DNA from: Craspedostauros australis
Taxonomy: Eukaryota; Bacillariophyta; Bacillariophyceae; Mastogloiales; Achnanthaceae
DNA: 64,000 nt
Direction: 5' to 3'
Assembly (NCBI GenBank): GCA_026770025.1
Contig: JAMXDE010000056.1
Span: 62,001-126,000, forward strand
The notes below the pieces were generated by a model, which made no database searches, was not told the origin of the DNA, and saw only the letters and a list, made by a program, of their open reading frames with translations. Positions 1-10,500 of the stretch are shown here, in pieces; position 1 is the stretch's first letter, and every line of letters starts with the position of its first letter. A program made the position numbers and the translations under genes.

Positions 1-523
1 ACTCATTCTCCATGCGCTCCTTGTACATGGCATGCCACGCACCGTCATTCTCACCCAGCACCAACTTGAGTCCATCCCCCACGACATGGCTGGAGCACGT
101 CAGAATGTAGCCTTTGCGTTCGACCTGCTTCGAGACGTAGGGTGACAAACCATCCTCCTGCCGCTCGATGGCCGACTGCTGGCTGTCCTCCTGATGCCGT
201 CCCGTGCACGTGAGGCAGTTGCCGCGGCGACAATCGAAGGGCAGATCCGGCAAGGCCAGCTGACGCGCGGCGCCGGTGCGTTCCATGGCATCGAGGATGC
301 TTTCGCCAGCCTGCACGCGCACATTCGTGCTGCGTTCCTCGTACGTGACCTCGACATCGTACTCGGGCAGGTTGTCGCTGCTGTTGTTCGTAGAATGGAG
401 TGTCTGAGTGCTGAACAAGGACCGTCGTTGAGAAGCAGGGACACTGTTCTGCAGAAATGCAGCATCTGCGGATGCCACGATGGATGCTAGAAAGACCGAT
501 GCGATGGTCATCGGGCGCAGCAT
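1..523 (-). CDS. Plastid [2Fe-2S] ferredoxin-like protein, 3' end cut by window edge
   Basis: The frame runs from an ATG at 523 to the window edge and gives 174 residues without a stop. An N-terminal hydrophobic segment (residues about 6-20) followed by DAAF at 20-23 looks like a diatom bipartite plastid presequence. The core has the plant-type ferredoxin cluster pattern: C98, C103 and C106 (C-x4-C-x2-C) and C143 in the context ILTCSS. The spacing between the third and fourth cysteines (36 residues) is longer than in classical PetF, and the protein continues at least 31 residues past the last cysteine, where photosynthetic ferredoxins normally end. This recalls the FdC-type ferredoxins with C-terminal extensions. 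Role: plastid electron carrier, partner unknown. The gene diverges from the hydroxylase gene at 1393. The ferredoxin fold is well supported; the subtype is inference. Confidence 0.82.
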   Translation of the reverse strand, partial: MLRPMTIASVFLASIVASADAAFLQNSVPASQRRSLFSTQTLHSTNNSSDNLPEYDVEVTYEERSTNVRVQAGESILDAMERTGAARQLALPDLPFDCRRGNCLTCTGRHQEDSQQSAIERQEDGLSPYVSKQVERKGYILTCSSHVVGDGLKLVLGENDGAWHAMYKERMENE

Positions 524-1392
524 GTTCCGTCGTTGTTGCTGTTGCTGCTTCTTCTGTGCGCGTTGTCGACGTCTGCCTTCCATGCTGACGGGTTGATTGT
601 TGCGCTATGCCCTATGCCACGGCTATTCTCTCAGGGAAGAGGGGTGCAGAGTGGTTGCCTTCTCGAGTGCTTCGCTTTCGCTTCGTCTTTGTCTGCATCA
701 GAGAGGATGCTCTCTGATGGGCCAGTCTTGATGGGTTATGGAAGTTGTCGAGTGGCGATCCGAAGACTTGAGGATGCACTTCTCCCAAGCAACTACAATA
801 TTATACAACCGGAATAGAGCAAGTGTATGGCAGAAATCAACAAAGACAAGGAAAGATGCGAATGGTATGATGTGGTTGCTCGGACCAATGTGGGACAGGA
901 GACTGCAACGGGAGGTTGTTGATGCCTCTCCCCTCTCTTCGGTTGCGTGGTGGTTGTGTGGCCAGAACGTGTGCAGCCAACACAAACACGTTGCACGAAG
1001 AGGAACGAAATCGTGAGATACGAATTACGTCATCAATTCCCGTTTCCACGGTAGTCACGAATGCACTTTTGGAAACGTACGCCGACAGACGTCGAAGAAT
1101 TGGTCGAAGTGATCGATGGTGGCGCCAAAATCACAGCCACAAACATCAACGAAACGAGTTGATGTGACATCACGGAACGATCGTCGCGATTGGATGGTTC
1201 GATCCATGATGCCTCCCGCCAACACATCGAAGAGGCAACGCAACAAGATACGCGCACGGTATCAAGTGCACATCATCAGCCTCTCCATCTCACCACACTA
1301 CGATTGAGCCATCTTTGGTTGAAATACTTCCACCACCGCCACCAACGACAACGACAGCAACAATAATAGCAACAAAAACCGCGACTGTGACC
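524..1392. promoter_or_regulatory. Divergent intergenic region between ferredoxin and prolyl-hydroxylase genes
   Basis: These 869 bases separate two head-to-head starts, so both promoters must lie here or in overlapping 5' UTR. No frame looks coding. The part just before 1393 is rich in CAA/ACA, as other 5' leaders in the window are. No specific operator could be recognised. Confidence 0.5.
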
Positions 1393-4281
1393 ATGACTTT
1401 GAACAGCCGGCTCCATGTCACCACCACGGTGACTGCCGTTCTTACTATTGCAACGGCAACATCGCGCCTCCCGACTGCCGAAGCATGGGTGACGATTCCG
1501 CATCTATCATCGCTGTATTGTCAAAGTCACACCGCCACCCCTACTTCCTCCGTTCGCACAGCAAGCACAGTACTACATGCAGCGTCGAAAAAGAACAAAA
1601 AGAGCAAGAAGAAAAAGACGACAACGACAGCATCGGCCGGTGGATTTGGCGCCAGCACCGCAACCGCGAGTGAGGCACCTAACAGCGACTACAAGGCATT
1701 CCCGGCATTGGAAAAGTCCGTCAGCGACACCATCGCGTCGTCGCCGTTGGATTGGGCCGCCGAGGCGGGTGGGTTGCCCAACGAAGTCTACGATCGGCTC
1801 GAGCAGATTTATGGATTTGCCGATTTCAACTATGCGGCCGACGGTGAGGCTGCATCGGATTTGTCCATCGGGAATTTGATCTCCGCTGGCGGTGACGCGG
1901 CATCCACGTCATCAGGCGACGGTGATTCCTTGCTGGCGTCGTCGACCAAGGCCGATACTGACTTTGCGGATCTATTGGCCGTCGCCACTGGTCAAACGAG
2001 CGGTGATAGTGCCACGGATCTACCGGCAACCGCACCATCACAGAGCCATCTGAAATCCTTGTCGTCGTTGCCACCGTTCACGCAGTTCCGCATCCTCCAT
2101 CTCGATCCCATGGTGCTCGCTGTGGATGATTTCTTCACAGATAGCGAATGCGATCGATACGTTGGCATGGTCACGTCACCTGCGAGCAAGAACAAGGACG
2201 CTCCGTTGCAAAGCCGATCCAAGACGGTCGGGAAGGATGCCTTGGCCAAGTCCCAACGCACCAGCACGACCTGGTTCAATCATTTCAAGGCTGTTCCAGA
2301 GCTCATGTCCAAGGCTTCCCGGTTGCTAGGTTTGGACACCATTGGTAGATGGGAAGAACCGCAGATCGTTCGGTAAGACGTTTCACTTGCGATGATGCGA
2401 TATCGCATGCTGAACTTTACGTGTGCTTGGCTCTGCGTATGCTGGGCTACGGAAATGCCGCACCATGCCGTGGCATTCGTGGCTGTACTCTGATACAGTT
2501 TCACGTTGCATTCGCGGCATTTGTTCATGGTACTGCAGACTCTCACCTCTCAACCTTCCTCTCTCATACTCGTTCACTCACTCACTCACTCACTCACTCA
2601 CTCACTCACTCACTCACTCACTCACTCACTCACTCACTCACTCACTCACTCACTCACTCACTCACTCACTCACTCACTCACTCACTCACTCACTCACTCA
2701 CTCACTCACTCACTCACTCACTCACTCACTCACTCACTCACTCACTCACTCACTCACTCACTCACTCACTCACTCACTCACTCACTCACTCACTCACTCA
2801 CTCACTCACTCACTCACTCACTCACTCACTCACTCACTCACTCACTCACTCACTCACTCACTCACTCACTCACTCACTCACTCACTCACTCACTCACTCA
2901 CTCACTCACTCACTCACTCACTCACTCACTCACTCACTCACTCACTCACTCACTCACTCACTCACTCACTCACTCACTCACTCACTCACTCACTCACTCA
3001 CTCACTCACTCACTCACTCACTCACTCACTCACTCACTCACTCACTCACTCACTCACTCACTCACTCACTCACTCACTCACTCACTCACTCACTCACTCA
3101 CTCACTCACTCACTCACTCACTCACTCACTCACTCACTCACTCACTCACTCACTCACTCACTCACTCACTCACTCACTCACTCACTCACTCACTCACTCA
3201 CTCACTCACTCACTCACTCACTCACTCACTCACTCACTCACTCACTCACTCACTCACTCACTCACTCTCTGTCTGCCATTTGAAATCACATCGGTTTGCG
3301 AACGTGCCGCACCATACCGTTCCGGACCATCCCGGGGCATACCGTAGGTACCGACGCAACGAGAAGTTCACCTGGCATCTAGATGCGCTGTCGCCCACCG
3401 AATCCACCCCAGATCTCGGAGGACAACGTGTTGCCACCTTGCTCGTGTATCTCACAGATTTGACCGAAGACGAAGGAGGAGCGACAATGTTCCGCGATCT
3501 CAAATTGGAGGGCAAGGAGGAATTCCTCAGAGTGTGAGTTTCTTTATTGTTCCACATCGGGGGGCGGATGGATCACTCTTGGCGATCCCCTCCTGGAGTG
3601 GTTGTTCATTCATGGCGCTCGCTCGTTGTGTTCGCTCGTTCCATGACTTCTGTGTTTGCTCGTGCGAACTATTCCATCATCTGTCCATTGATGCTCTCGA
3701 GCATGAGCACTCGTACAGTGAAGAACAGTTGTCTCACCTTGAGTCAGCCCAGACAGCATCCAAGACATCGCCGACGAAGGCACTTGTCGACTGCGCATGG
3801 TCCACAGCATGCAAGCATGTACGCTCTCGTGATGTTGCTGATCGTATTCCTGATCTTCGGTTTTTTCTGTTTCCACTCTTGACCTCTCGATGACCCATCC
3901 TGCGGTCGCCACTGATGCACTGTGTTCGTTTTGATGTTCTCTGGTGACGCTGACTCTTGCATTTGCATCAAAAATCTCCCTTTCTCTCCCATACTCTTGC
4001 GGATGTACTGCCATACTCATCCACAACTGCACGCTAAACGCAGACAACCAAAGAAGGGATCCGCCCTTCTCTTCTTTCCGGCCGCCGGTGCTATCCCCAA
4101 CACGCCGTTTGATGTCAGAACCTTGCATTGCGGCGAGGCTGTTTCATCAGATTCGAAGCACGACAAATGGATTACGCAGCTTTGGCTGAGAGAGTCCACA
4201 TACAAACCAACCGCACCCGTCGGTAATACGCACGATGGTGCACGTTCGGCAATCGAAGAGTACTGCAGCAGGTCATCGTAG
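1393..4281 (+). CDS. Prolyl 4-hydroxylase-like 2OG-Fe(II) dioxygenase (three exons)
   Basis: Exons are 1393-2372, 3348-3533 and 4044-4281, giving 467 residues in one continuous frame. Introns begin GTAAGA and GTGAGT and end TAG and CAG. The first ATG (1393) opens a hydrophobic segment ending TAEAW, a likely signal or plastid presequence, followed by a lysine-rich low-complexity stretch. The catalytic domain is C-terminal. Iron ligands are H337 and D339 (WHLD, at the start of exon 2) and H417 (TLHCGE, exon 3). K427, ten residues after the distal His, is the expected 2-oxoglutarate anchor. RVATLLVYL and QPKKGSALLFF are typical P4H strands. The likely reaction is hydroxylation of peptidyl proline; the substrate is unknown. 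Intron 1 carries the long CTCA repeat. The splice joins are inferred from frame and domain continuity. Confidence 0.85.
2574..3266. repeat. (CTCA)n tetranucleotide microsatellite, about 173 copies
   Basis: About 690 bases of CTCA repeat with no visible interruption, entirely inside intron 1 of the prolyl-hydroxylase-like gene. All forward frames through it are open and read as a Thr-His-Ser-Leu period, which explains several long false ORFs. Strands are strongly asymmetric (C and T/A on the coding strand). The true length may differ from the assembled length. Confidence 0.97.
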
Positions 4282-4594
4282 ACGGTAATCTGGAGCGGAA
4301 GAACACTCCCAAATTGGTCGAGTTGCGCCCAAGATTGAGCTCGGATGCGCTTGGAGTACCTGGTACCCTACCAAACACACTCTACTGATATATTTAAACG
4401 CATAGTCTTGAGTGAGTACGAGCAACTTGATCTCACGCCCGTTTGCGTTGATGCAGTCGTGTTCCGACGACAGAACCTGCAACACAGAACAAGAGGCGCC
4501 AAAAAACACCCAACGAGCAACAACATCTACGAGCTGCACTACGATGCTGTTAGAAATGCTCTCCGGGAGTACCGACATTGGCAGCAGGATCCAT

Positions 4595-4641
<47 letters not shown>

Positions 4642-6235
4642 TGTCGTTGTTGGAAGAGAAGAGTACTGTACGAGCTTCTCCTCTCCTCCAATCGCATGGT
4701 ATTGCCGTGGCATGGTGACGCTCCGACAGATGTCGCCGAGCTCATTCTGATTGGAGTTGGCGGCGAGCTCTTGTTCCCTGCTGTCGATCGTGAGCCCACA
4801 ACAAGCGTCTCACTCATGGCTCCTGGTTTACTGGCAGTTCGTCGCATCGCTGGTCGACAGGCGGAGACGAGACGAGAGTTTCCGCCACAACAACACCACA
4901 CTCACGCAGCGCTTCTGCCGACTTGTTCTCTCTCTTGTCGTCGCCGAATCGTCGCTTCACATGCTGTTGGCTTGCGTTCTGGGGTTCTTAGCTAGCGCTG
5001 GGCATTGCTTGGCTTGCGCCTCAAACGAAGCCCAGGATCACAGGAATGCTGTTGTTTTTCTCAATCCCCACCGCCCTCATCTGTCACTTCCTGTCTTGCA
5101 CTGTCCCGTTCTGGGGTTTCCTGTGACCTTCCCCTTCTTGCGTATGCATGCCCTGTGTGCAGAAGGGTGCGTATGAGCTATCCGTCTGTAGAACAGAGTG
5201 CGAGTATCTTGGGATAAAAAGGTATCGCGATGAGTGAGATGCCGCTGGGAATCTTGAGATGTGTCTTGCCTCTTGTTTTGTCTCGCTGAACTGCTGACAC
5301 AAAATGTGCGTGTCTGTGGGCGGCGCTGTTCATCGTTGATCCAATGCAGTTTGTTGGAGCATCGTTCTTGATGGCCCAATGCCACTTTTTGGAGACGTCT
5401 CTGGTTTGCGTGTGCTATTCGGTGATGAGTTGGATGTTACTCGTGCTGCGTGACTGTCAGCACGTCTGCCAGGATTTGGCTGGGGAGGCGCAAGTGCCCT
5501 CCAGACCCACTCCATTAACGGATCGGCGTGAACAATCTCTGCCCAGCCAGGCGGGACGAGCTTCGTGACGCTTCCACGCTCCAATGACCGGTGTGCTCCC
5601 GTGACCAGGTCTAAGTGGCTCATTTCATCATTTGTGCCAAGCGCAAAAACGGGTTTGCTGCTTTGACACCAACAGACACCATCAATGGCATAGCAATGTC
5701 CTTCCGCGCGGCTCCAACGCTCCAACAAATATACTGTTCATGACGTGTACGACATTTTCTCCATTCGATAGCGGCTAAAATAGTAGCTACTTAATGAAGC
5801 TGCGAGCCAATCCTGACAGAATCAGCAAAATCGGGTTTACATCGCAGTACCGATTGCGGACGCTATTTTGACAAGGACAAACCAAAATCCCGGCCTCCAT
5901 CAACTCATATTTCCGGATTCGAGGAGGTCTCATCACACACGCACACACCACCACACATCAGGTCCAGCAAAAGCAACCGCAACAGAAACCAACCAATCTG
6001 CCGCACACACAAGCACAAGCACATGCACAACCGCAACGATCATCCATACACCAAGCAAAGATCCTGAAGCCAACAGCCATCACCATCCATCATCGATCCA
6101 ACACCGAACAAACGCTGAGACATCAAGTCCACATTCAACTCAACACCATCTCCAAGATCACCTAACTCAAGCACAATCGCAACCATTACCACCATCACCC
6201 CCATCACGAGCAACCACAACCGCAACCGCAACGTC
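4282..6235. other. Intergenic region with CCGTTG microsatellite
   Basis: No supported gene. It holds a hexanucleotide CCGTTG array at about 4594-4641. A minus-strand open frame at 5330-5728 has weak alpha/beta-hydrolase flavour but no ATG. A CA-rich stretch at 5930-6235 is probably the 5' leader of the HSF gene at 6236. Confidence 0.6.
4594..4641. repeat. (CCGTTG)n hexanucleotide microsatellite
   Basis: About eight tandem copies of CCGTTG/GTTGCC with one variant at the 3' end. It lies in intergenic DNA. Confidence 0.95.
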
Positions 6236-7558
6236 ATGTGTTCAGGACCATCGCGAAGCGCCAGTGCAACCGCCCCGAAGAAGGGCAAGAAGAAGCGCGC
6301 AGGATCCGAGTCTCAATTTCCTGGAAAGCTGCATGACATGATGGAGTTCATCTCCCGCGAAGGTCTGGAGGACGTTGTGACATGGGTGAATGGCGGAACC
6401 GGCTTCGTCGTCGTGGATTCGGACAAGTTGGTGGAGCTCCTGCCACGATTCTTCAGCCAGACGAAGTACCGCAGCTTCCAGCGTCAGCTCAACATGTGGC
6501 ACTTTCAGCGCATCTTGGACGGCCCACACAGAGGCGGATGGAAACACCCGTACTTCCTCCAGAACAAGCGTTCACTCTGCCGATACATGAGCCGCGACTT
6601 GATGAAGATCCCAAGCAAGGCGTTCGTCATGAAGCAGCAAATGCAGCTGGAGATGCAGCAGCTCGCACAACAGCAGATGGCTTCCCAACCATTCATGCAG
6701 CAGCAGCAGCAGCAGCAACCACGCCCGCAGACGCAGATGTCGGGATGCGGTACTGATGCCTCGTGCAATTCCGGATTTGTGATGCCAACAGCGCCGGTGT
6801 CCGTCAGCGCACTGCCATACAAGACCATGTTCCAGTCCAGACAGACACATGAGCTCTTGGATGCTGCTGCATTGATCAGCCAGGCTCCGTTCGAGCCAAC
6901 TCCAATAGAGCAAATGAAGCCAGCAAGCCTCGCACATCTTGGCCACTTGCTTCAGGATACCGAGATCATGTCCTTCGGCGGGCGCAACTTCCATTGCGTC
7001 GATGACAACAACAACAACAACAACAGCAACACTACAAACATCGGCAACAGCAGCGACAACACGACGAGCCACCAGGCACAGTCACAGTCACAGCGCGCTC
7101 AGCACAGTTGCAGTGGATCGCCATCTACTCACCTCAACCAGCCAGACGTGCCAACAGAGTTCTCAGTGGCGAATCTGCTATTCAGCGGAAACATGACTGA
7201 CTTCACCGCGCTCGACTTCGACTTTGATGATGACAACAACGACAACGACACCGCCACCAACATCTGCAGCAGCAGTGCGACTACCGCCTTCCGCGCAAAC
7301 CCCAGCAGCCGCGGTCCTTTGGATGCTTCTATCTCGACACATACCAGAGCCGTCGGACCTCGGCCGGCCAGCGTCGTCAGCGACAACATCGGAAGCTCCA
7401 GCAACACCAACAGCGAGCCAACCATGCTTGGCAGCGATGTCACCGTTTCATCAGCACAGCAAATGGCTATGCACGGCGCTGCGAACAAGGCCCAAAGTGA
7501 CCAGTTGACGCACTACATCCAAAGCCTTGGGGGTACGGATGACTTTGCTTTCACCTGA
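6236..7558 (+). CDS. Heat shock factor (HSF)-type transcription factor 1
   Basis: A single-exon gene of 440 residues. After a short basic stretch (KKGKKKR, residues 15-21, possible nuclear signal) comes an HSF DNA-binding domain at residues 28-118. It starts FPGKLHDMMEF, has the wing and turn GFVVVDSDKLVELLPRFF, and carries the recognition helix YRSFQRQLNMWHFQRI at 78-93. The domain is followed by a Gln/Met-rich segment with a pure polyglutamine run and long Asn/Ser/Asp-rich disorder with acidic clusters, consistent with an activation region. No clear HR-A/B heptad array was seen. It should bind HSE-like DNA in the nucleus. Two further HSF genes follow on the same strand at 12498 and 20177. 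Diatoms are known for a very large HSF family, most members of which have no assigned function. Confidence 0.93.
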   Translation: MCSGPSRSASATAPKKGKKKRAGSESQFPGKLHDMMEFISREGLEDVVTWVNGGTGFVVVDSDKLVELLPRFFSQTKYRSFQRQLNMWHFQRILDGPHRGGWKHPYFLQNKRSLCRYMSRDLMKIPSKAFVMKQQMQLEMQQLAQQQMASQPFMQQQQQQQPRPQTQMSGCGTDASCNSGFVMPTAPVSVSALPYKTMFQSRQTHELLDAAALISQAPFEPTPIEQMKPASLAHLGHLLQDTEIMSFGGRNFHCVDDNNNNNNSNTTNIGNSSDNTTSHQAQSQSQRAQHSCSGSPSTHLNQPDVPTEFSVANLLFSGNMTDFTALDFDFDDDNNDNDTATNICSSSATTAFRANPSSRGPLDASISTHTRAVGPRPASVVSDNIGSSSNTNSEPTMLGSDVTVSSAQQMAMHGAANKAQSDQLTHYIQSLGGTDDFAFT

Positions 7559-10500
7559 GACATACCCACGGCGGCGGGTACTTGCGACAGCACTGCCAAA
7601 CTGACGATCCGCAACAGTCGTTGCAAAACAGCAGCGGCAATAGCAGCAGCAATACCAATGACCAACATTGACGACGAACGATGGTCGGGTCTACCATTAA
7701 CTGGTGGGCACCGCAATAGCATCATGCTGTCCAATGCTATTCTACAACTCTCCACACCCCAGTGCCAGTCAACAAAGATGCACAATAATGTATGGTATAT
7801 AATAGGATTATATTACACAAACAATAGAGAGTGGTCGACAAGGCGACAGTAGCAACAGCATCGTCATCGGCAACAGAAGGTGCAGCAGCATGTCCGACTG
7901 CAATGCCGGTACCCACGAATAGGAGTAGTCGTATGACAGTGCAAGTATATCCGCACCTGACACAGACGGTTGTGTTCTGTCACTGTTGCTATCGCCGTCC
8001 ATGTCGCCTGCTCGATTCCTGTTGTTCCTCCGCCGTACCTCACTCCAACATGTCTCTCATGCATTCGCCGTCCTCAGCAACATCCATAACCATAATCGCC
8101 GCAATTGCTGTGACCTTGGAGAAGCGCCAACTCAACCAACCGCATTCAACCGCGTGCGGCCGCGCACACAGCTCATCCTCGTGCGATACGATAGCATGGG
8201 CCTGACAAGGCACGTCGCACGACGAACAAAGTGCGACGCTCGGCGCAGGAGGACAGTCAGGGACAGCCAAAAACGGAGGTACCTGAGCGCGCTCTGCTCG
8301 TGGCATTCTATCCGTATCGGAACACCGTCGTGGTGAAGAGCAGAGTATTCCACTCGAAACGGGTTTGTCGGGAACGTTGACGTCTGCTCCTTCCGTTCGC
8401 CACCTCTCCCGCGCCAACAGGCACGGTTTTGGTTCCGTTCTTGTTGCGGTTCGGGATCGTTGGCACTATTTTGTGCTCCTTTGTTGATTTGTGTGCTGGT
8501 TGCGCCTTCGTTTGGACCAGGCACCTTGGTTGTTCTCTTGACAACAAACTTTTATCTTCCGAAATGGACGGACCACCACCCGGAGCCCCAAACTGTATGA
8601 AGCATTCGATGTGATTTTGGATTTATGTTTTCCACCTCCACTTGAGTACTGGAAAGTACAAAAAGTCCTCCGCAGAGAGGTATTCGTCGCAAAACAACTG
8701 CTTGACATGTGCGTCCCGAGACACGCAGACACTGCCCAGTCGGGACTGGGCCAAACGAGGCAACGCCCAGCTTTGGCGAACCTCGATTTCAATCGCTCCT
8801 GGACGCTCGCGAGACAAGCTTAGTACCTCTGAGGACGTCATGTTCATCGATTTTCTGTGTTGGTCCAAGTTCTACGAGTATTTTGACCATTTCCGCTACC
8901 CGCGGTGACAACGTTCTGACTCTTGTGATTGCGGTTCTGAGGCAGAATGAAGGATGCAATTTCAATCACAATCTTGGCTTTGATTGTTTTCTGCATCGCT
9001 CGCAACGGCACGTGGAGGAACAACTGCCTGTAGCCTCCTCTGTTCCACATCCCAGCTGGCGCTCGTGTCGTGGCCTGACGGCACTTTAGTTCTTGTGTGG
9101 ACATGGTTGTGTTTGAGGTGGCAGATTAGTTGTGATCGTGATCGTCGACGCAACCACGCTTTTGCACGAAGAATTGCAGTTGAAGTTCTGGCTTCGTTCA
9201 CTGGCGATGGTGACGGTTGTGGTTGTGGTTGTGGTTGCAACAACATACCTCCTCTTTCCCTCAACAGACAAACAAGGATACGAATAGAAATGCCCTCGGA
9301 AGGACACTCTAACGGTAAATGGAATTGCTCTTCTCCACACGGAATCACGGTTGCGTCTCCTCGTCGTCACCATCACAAGCCCAGACAAGAGGAAGTAGTG
9401 TGCCAATAGAGTACATGCCATCACATGTGTGGTGCTATTTGTCGCCTGCGCTTGGGACATCTGGCATGCATCGTTGCTTCACCCAAAGACCTATCACACG
9501 ATCATACGTTGGCCAGTATCGAATGGTACGATCCACTCCACGAGTAGAAGGCCCATTGTGGCATCGGGCGATGCTCTTCTGTGATGGCTATTTGGAGACA
9601 TGTTTTCCGAGCTTCACTCCTGCAGATCCTCCTGTGATGCCACAAATAAATGCCAGGCTCTCTGGAACAATCACCATTCTGAGCGCAACACTTTCACTCC
9701 GAGACATATCGCCCGCTGAGGGCGACGAGTACGAGCCCTTCGCAGGCGCAGAACGGCATCGAAGCTGATCCCACGCAGAAGACGCAAGGGAAGCACAGAC
9801 GCAACAGAAACGGAGTCCACGAAGGAGGTTCCGAATGGAGGAACAGCTCACGAATACGAGCCGCTCGGTCGCAAAGGGCAAGACGAAGCGAGACTCTGGA
9901 TGGTGCGGCTCTGTCCTATTCATTTTTTCGTGGCTTCTGCCTGGCCAAAGTCCCAAAATTTGATGTGGATGGAGAAGGGGAGAGAGAAAAATGGGAGGTA
10001 AACTGTCATGTCATTTCGGGGCGAACACACACGAGGTTCGTTTCGAAGGCGTCGCGTTCACATGTGTGATGCACCTGCAGTCACAGATCAAGGCTCCATG
10101 CTCCACTGTCAAACCCCATGTGGTGCCCCCCAAACCGTTGCCAGCTTGGACGGTGGACGCGACGAGGCAGCCTGCCACCACCCCAGCATCCAATTGATTT
10201 GTGACGAAGATTTGTCGCACGGCTGTGTTGACGAACAGGGCGCTTGTATCCAGAGCGATTCGTGGATAGTGCTCTCCGGATGTTCGTGCCAACCCGCCAA
10301 TCGCAGCTGCGCCAAGTACGAACACAATTGCTCTCAATTCATCGTGCTTGCGTGGCTTGTGGTTGAACAACCTAAGTGAACCGAGGCGGAATGCTACTCT
10401 GCAGATTGAAATGAGGGCACGAACGCAGGCGCGGCCCACGGAAAGGCAGGCCTTGCTCTTGTGTTGATAGAAGCACATGTGCCGCGACAGGTCATTTCCA

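Noticed and set aside
2349-3537. Three overlapping 286-343-codon open frames of Thr-His-Ser-Leu repeats
   Set aside because: They are produced by the CTCA microsatellite, whose 4-base period keeps every frame open; the segment is an intron of the hydroxylase gene.
4345-4995. Plus-strand 216-codon frame
   Set aside because: Contains the CCGTTG repeat read as Cys-Arg; no protein-like texture or family.
5330-5728. Minus-strand frame with alpha/beta-hydrolase-like pieces (PVFALGTNDEM, then HADPLMEW)
   Set aside because: No ATG, no nucleophile elbow nearby, no splice-compatible partner exon; the resemblance is short.
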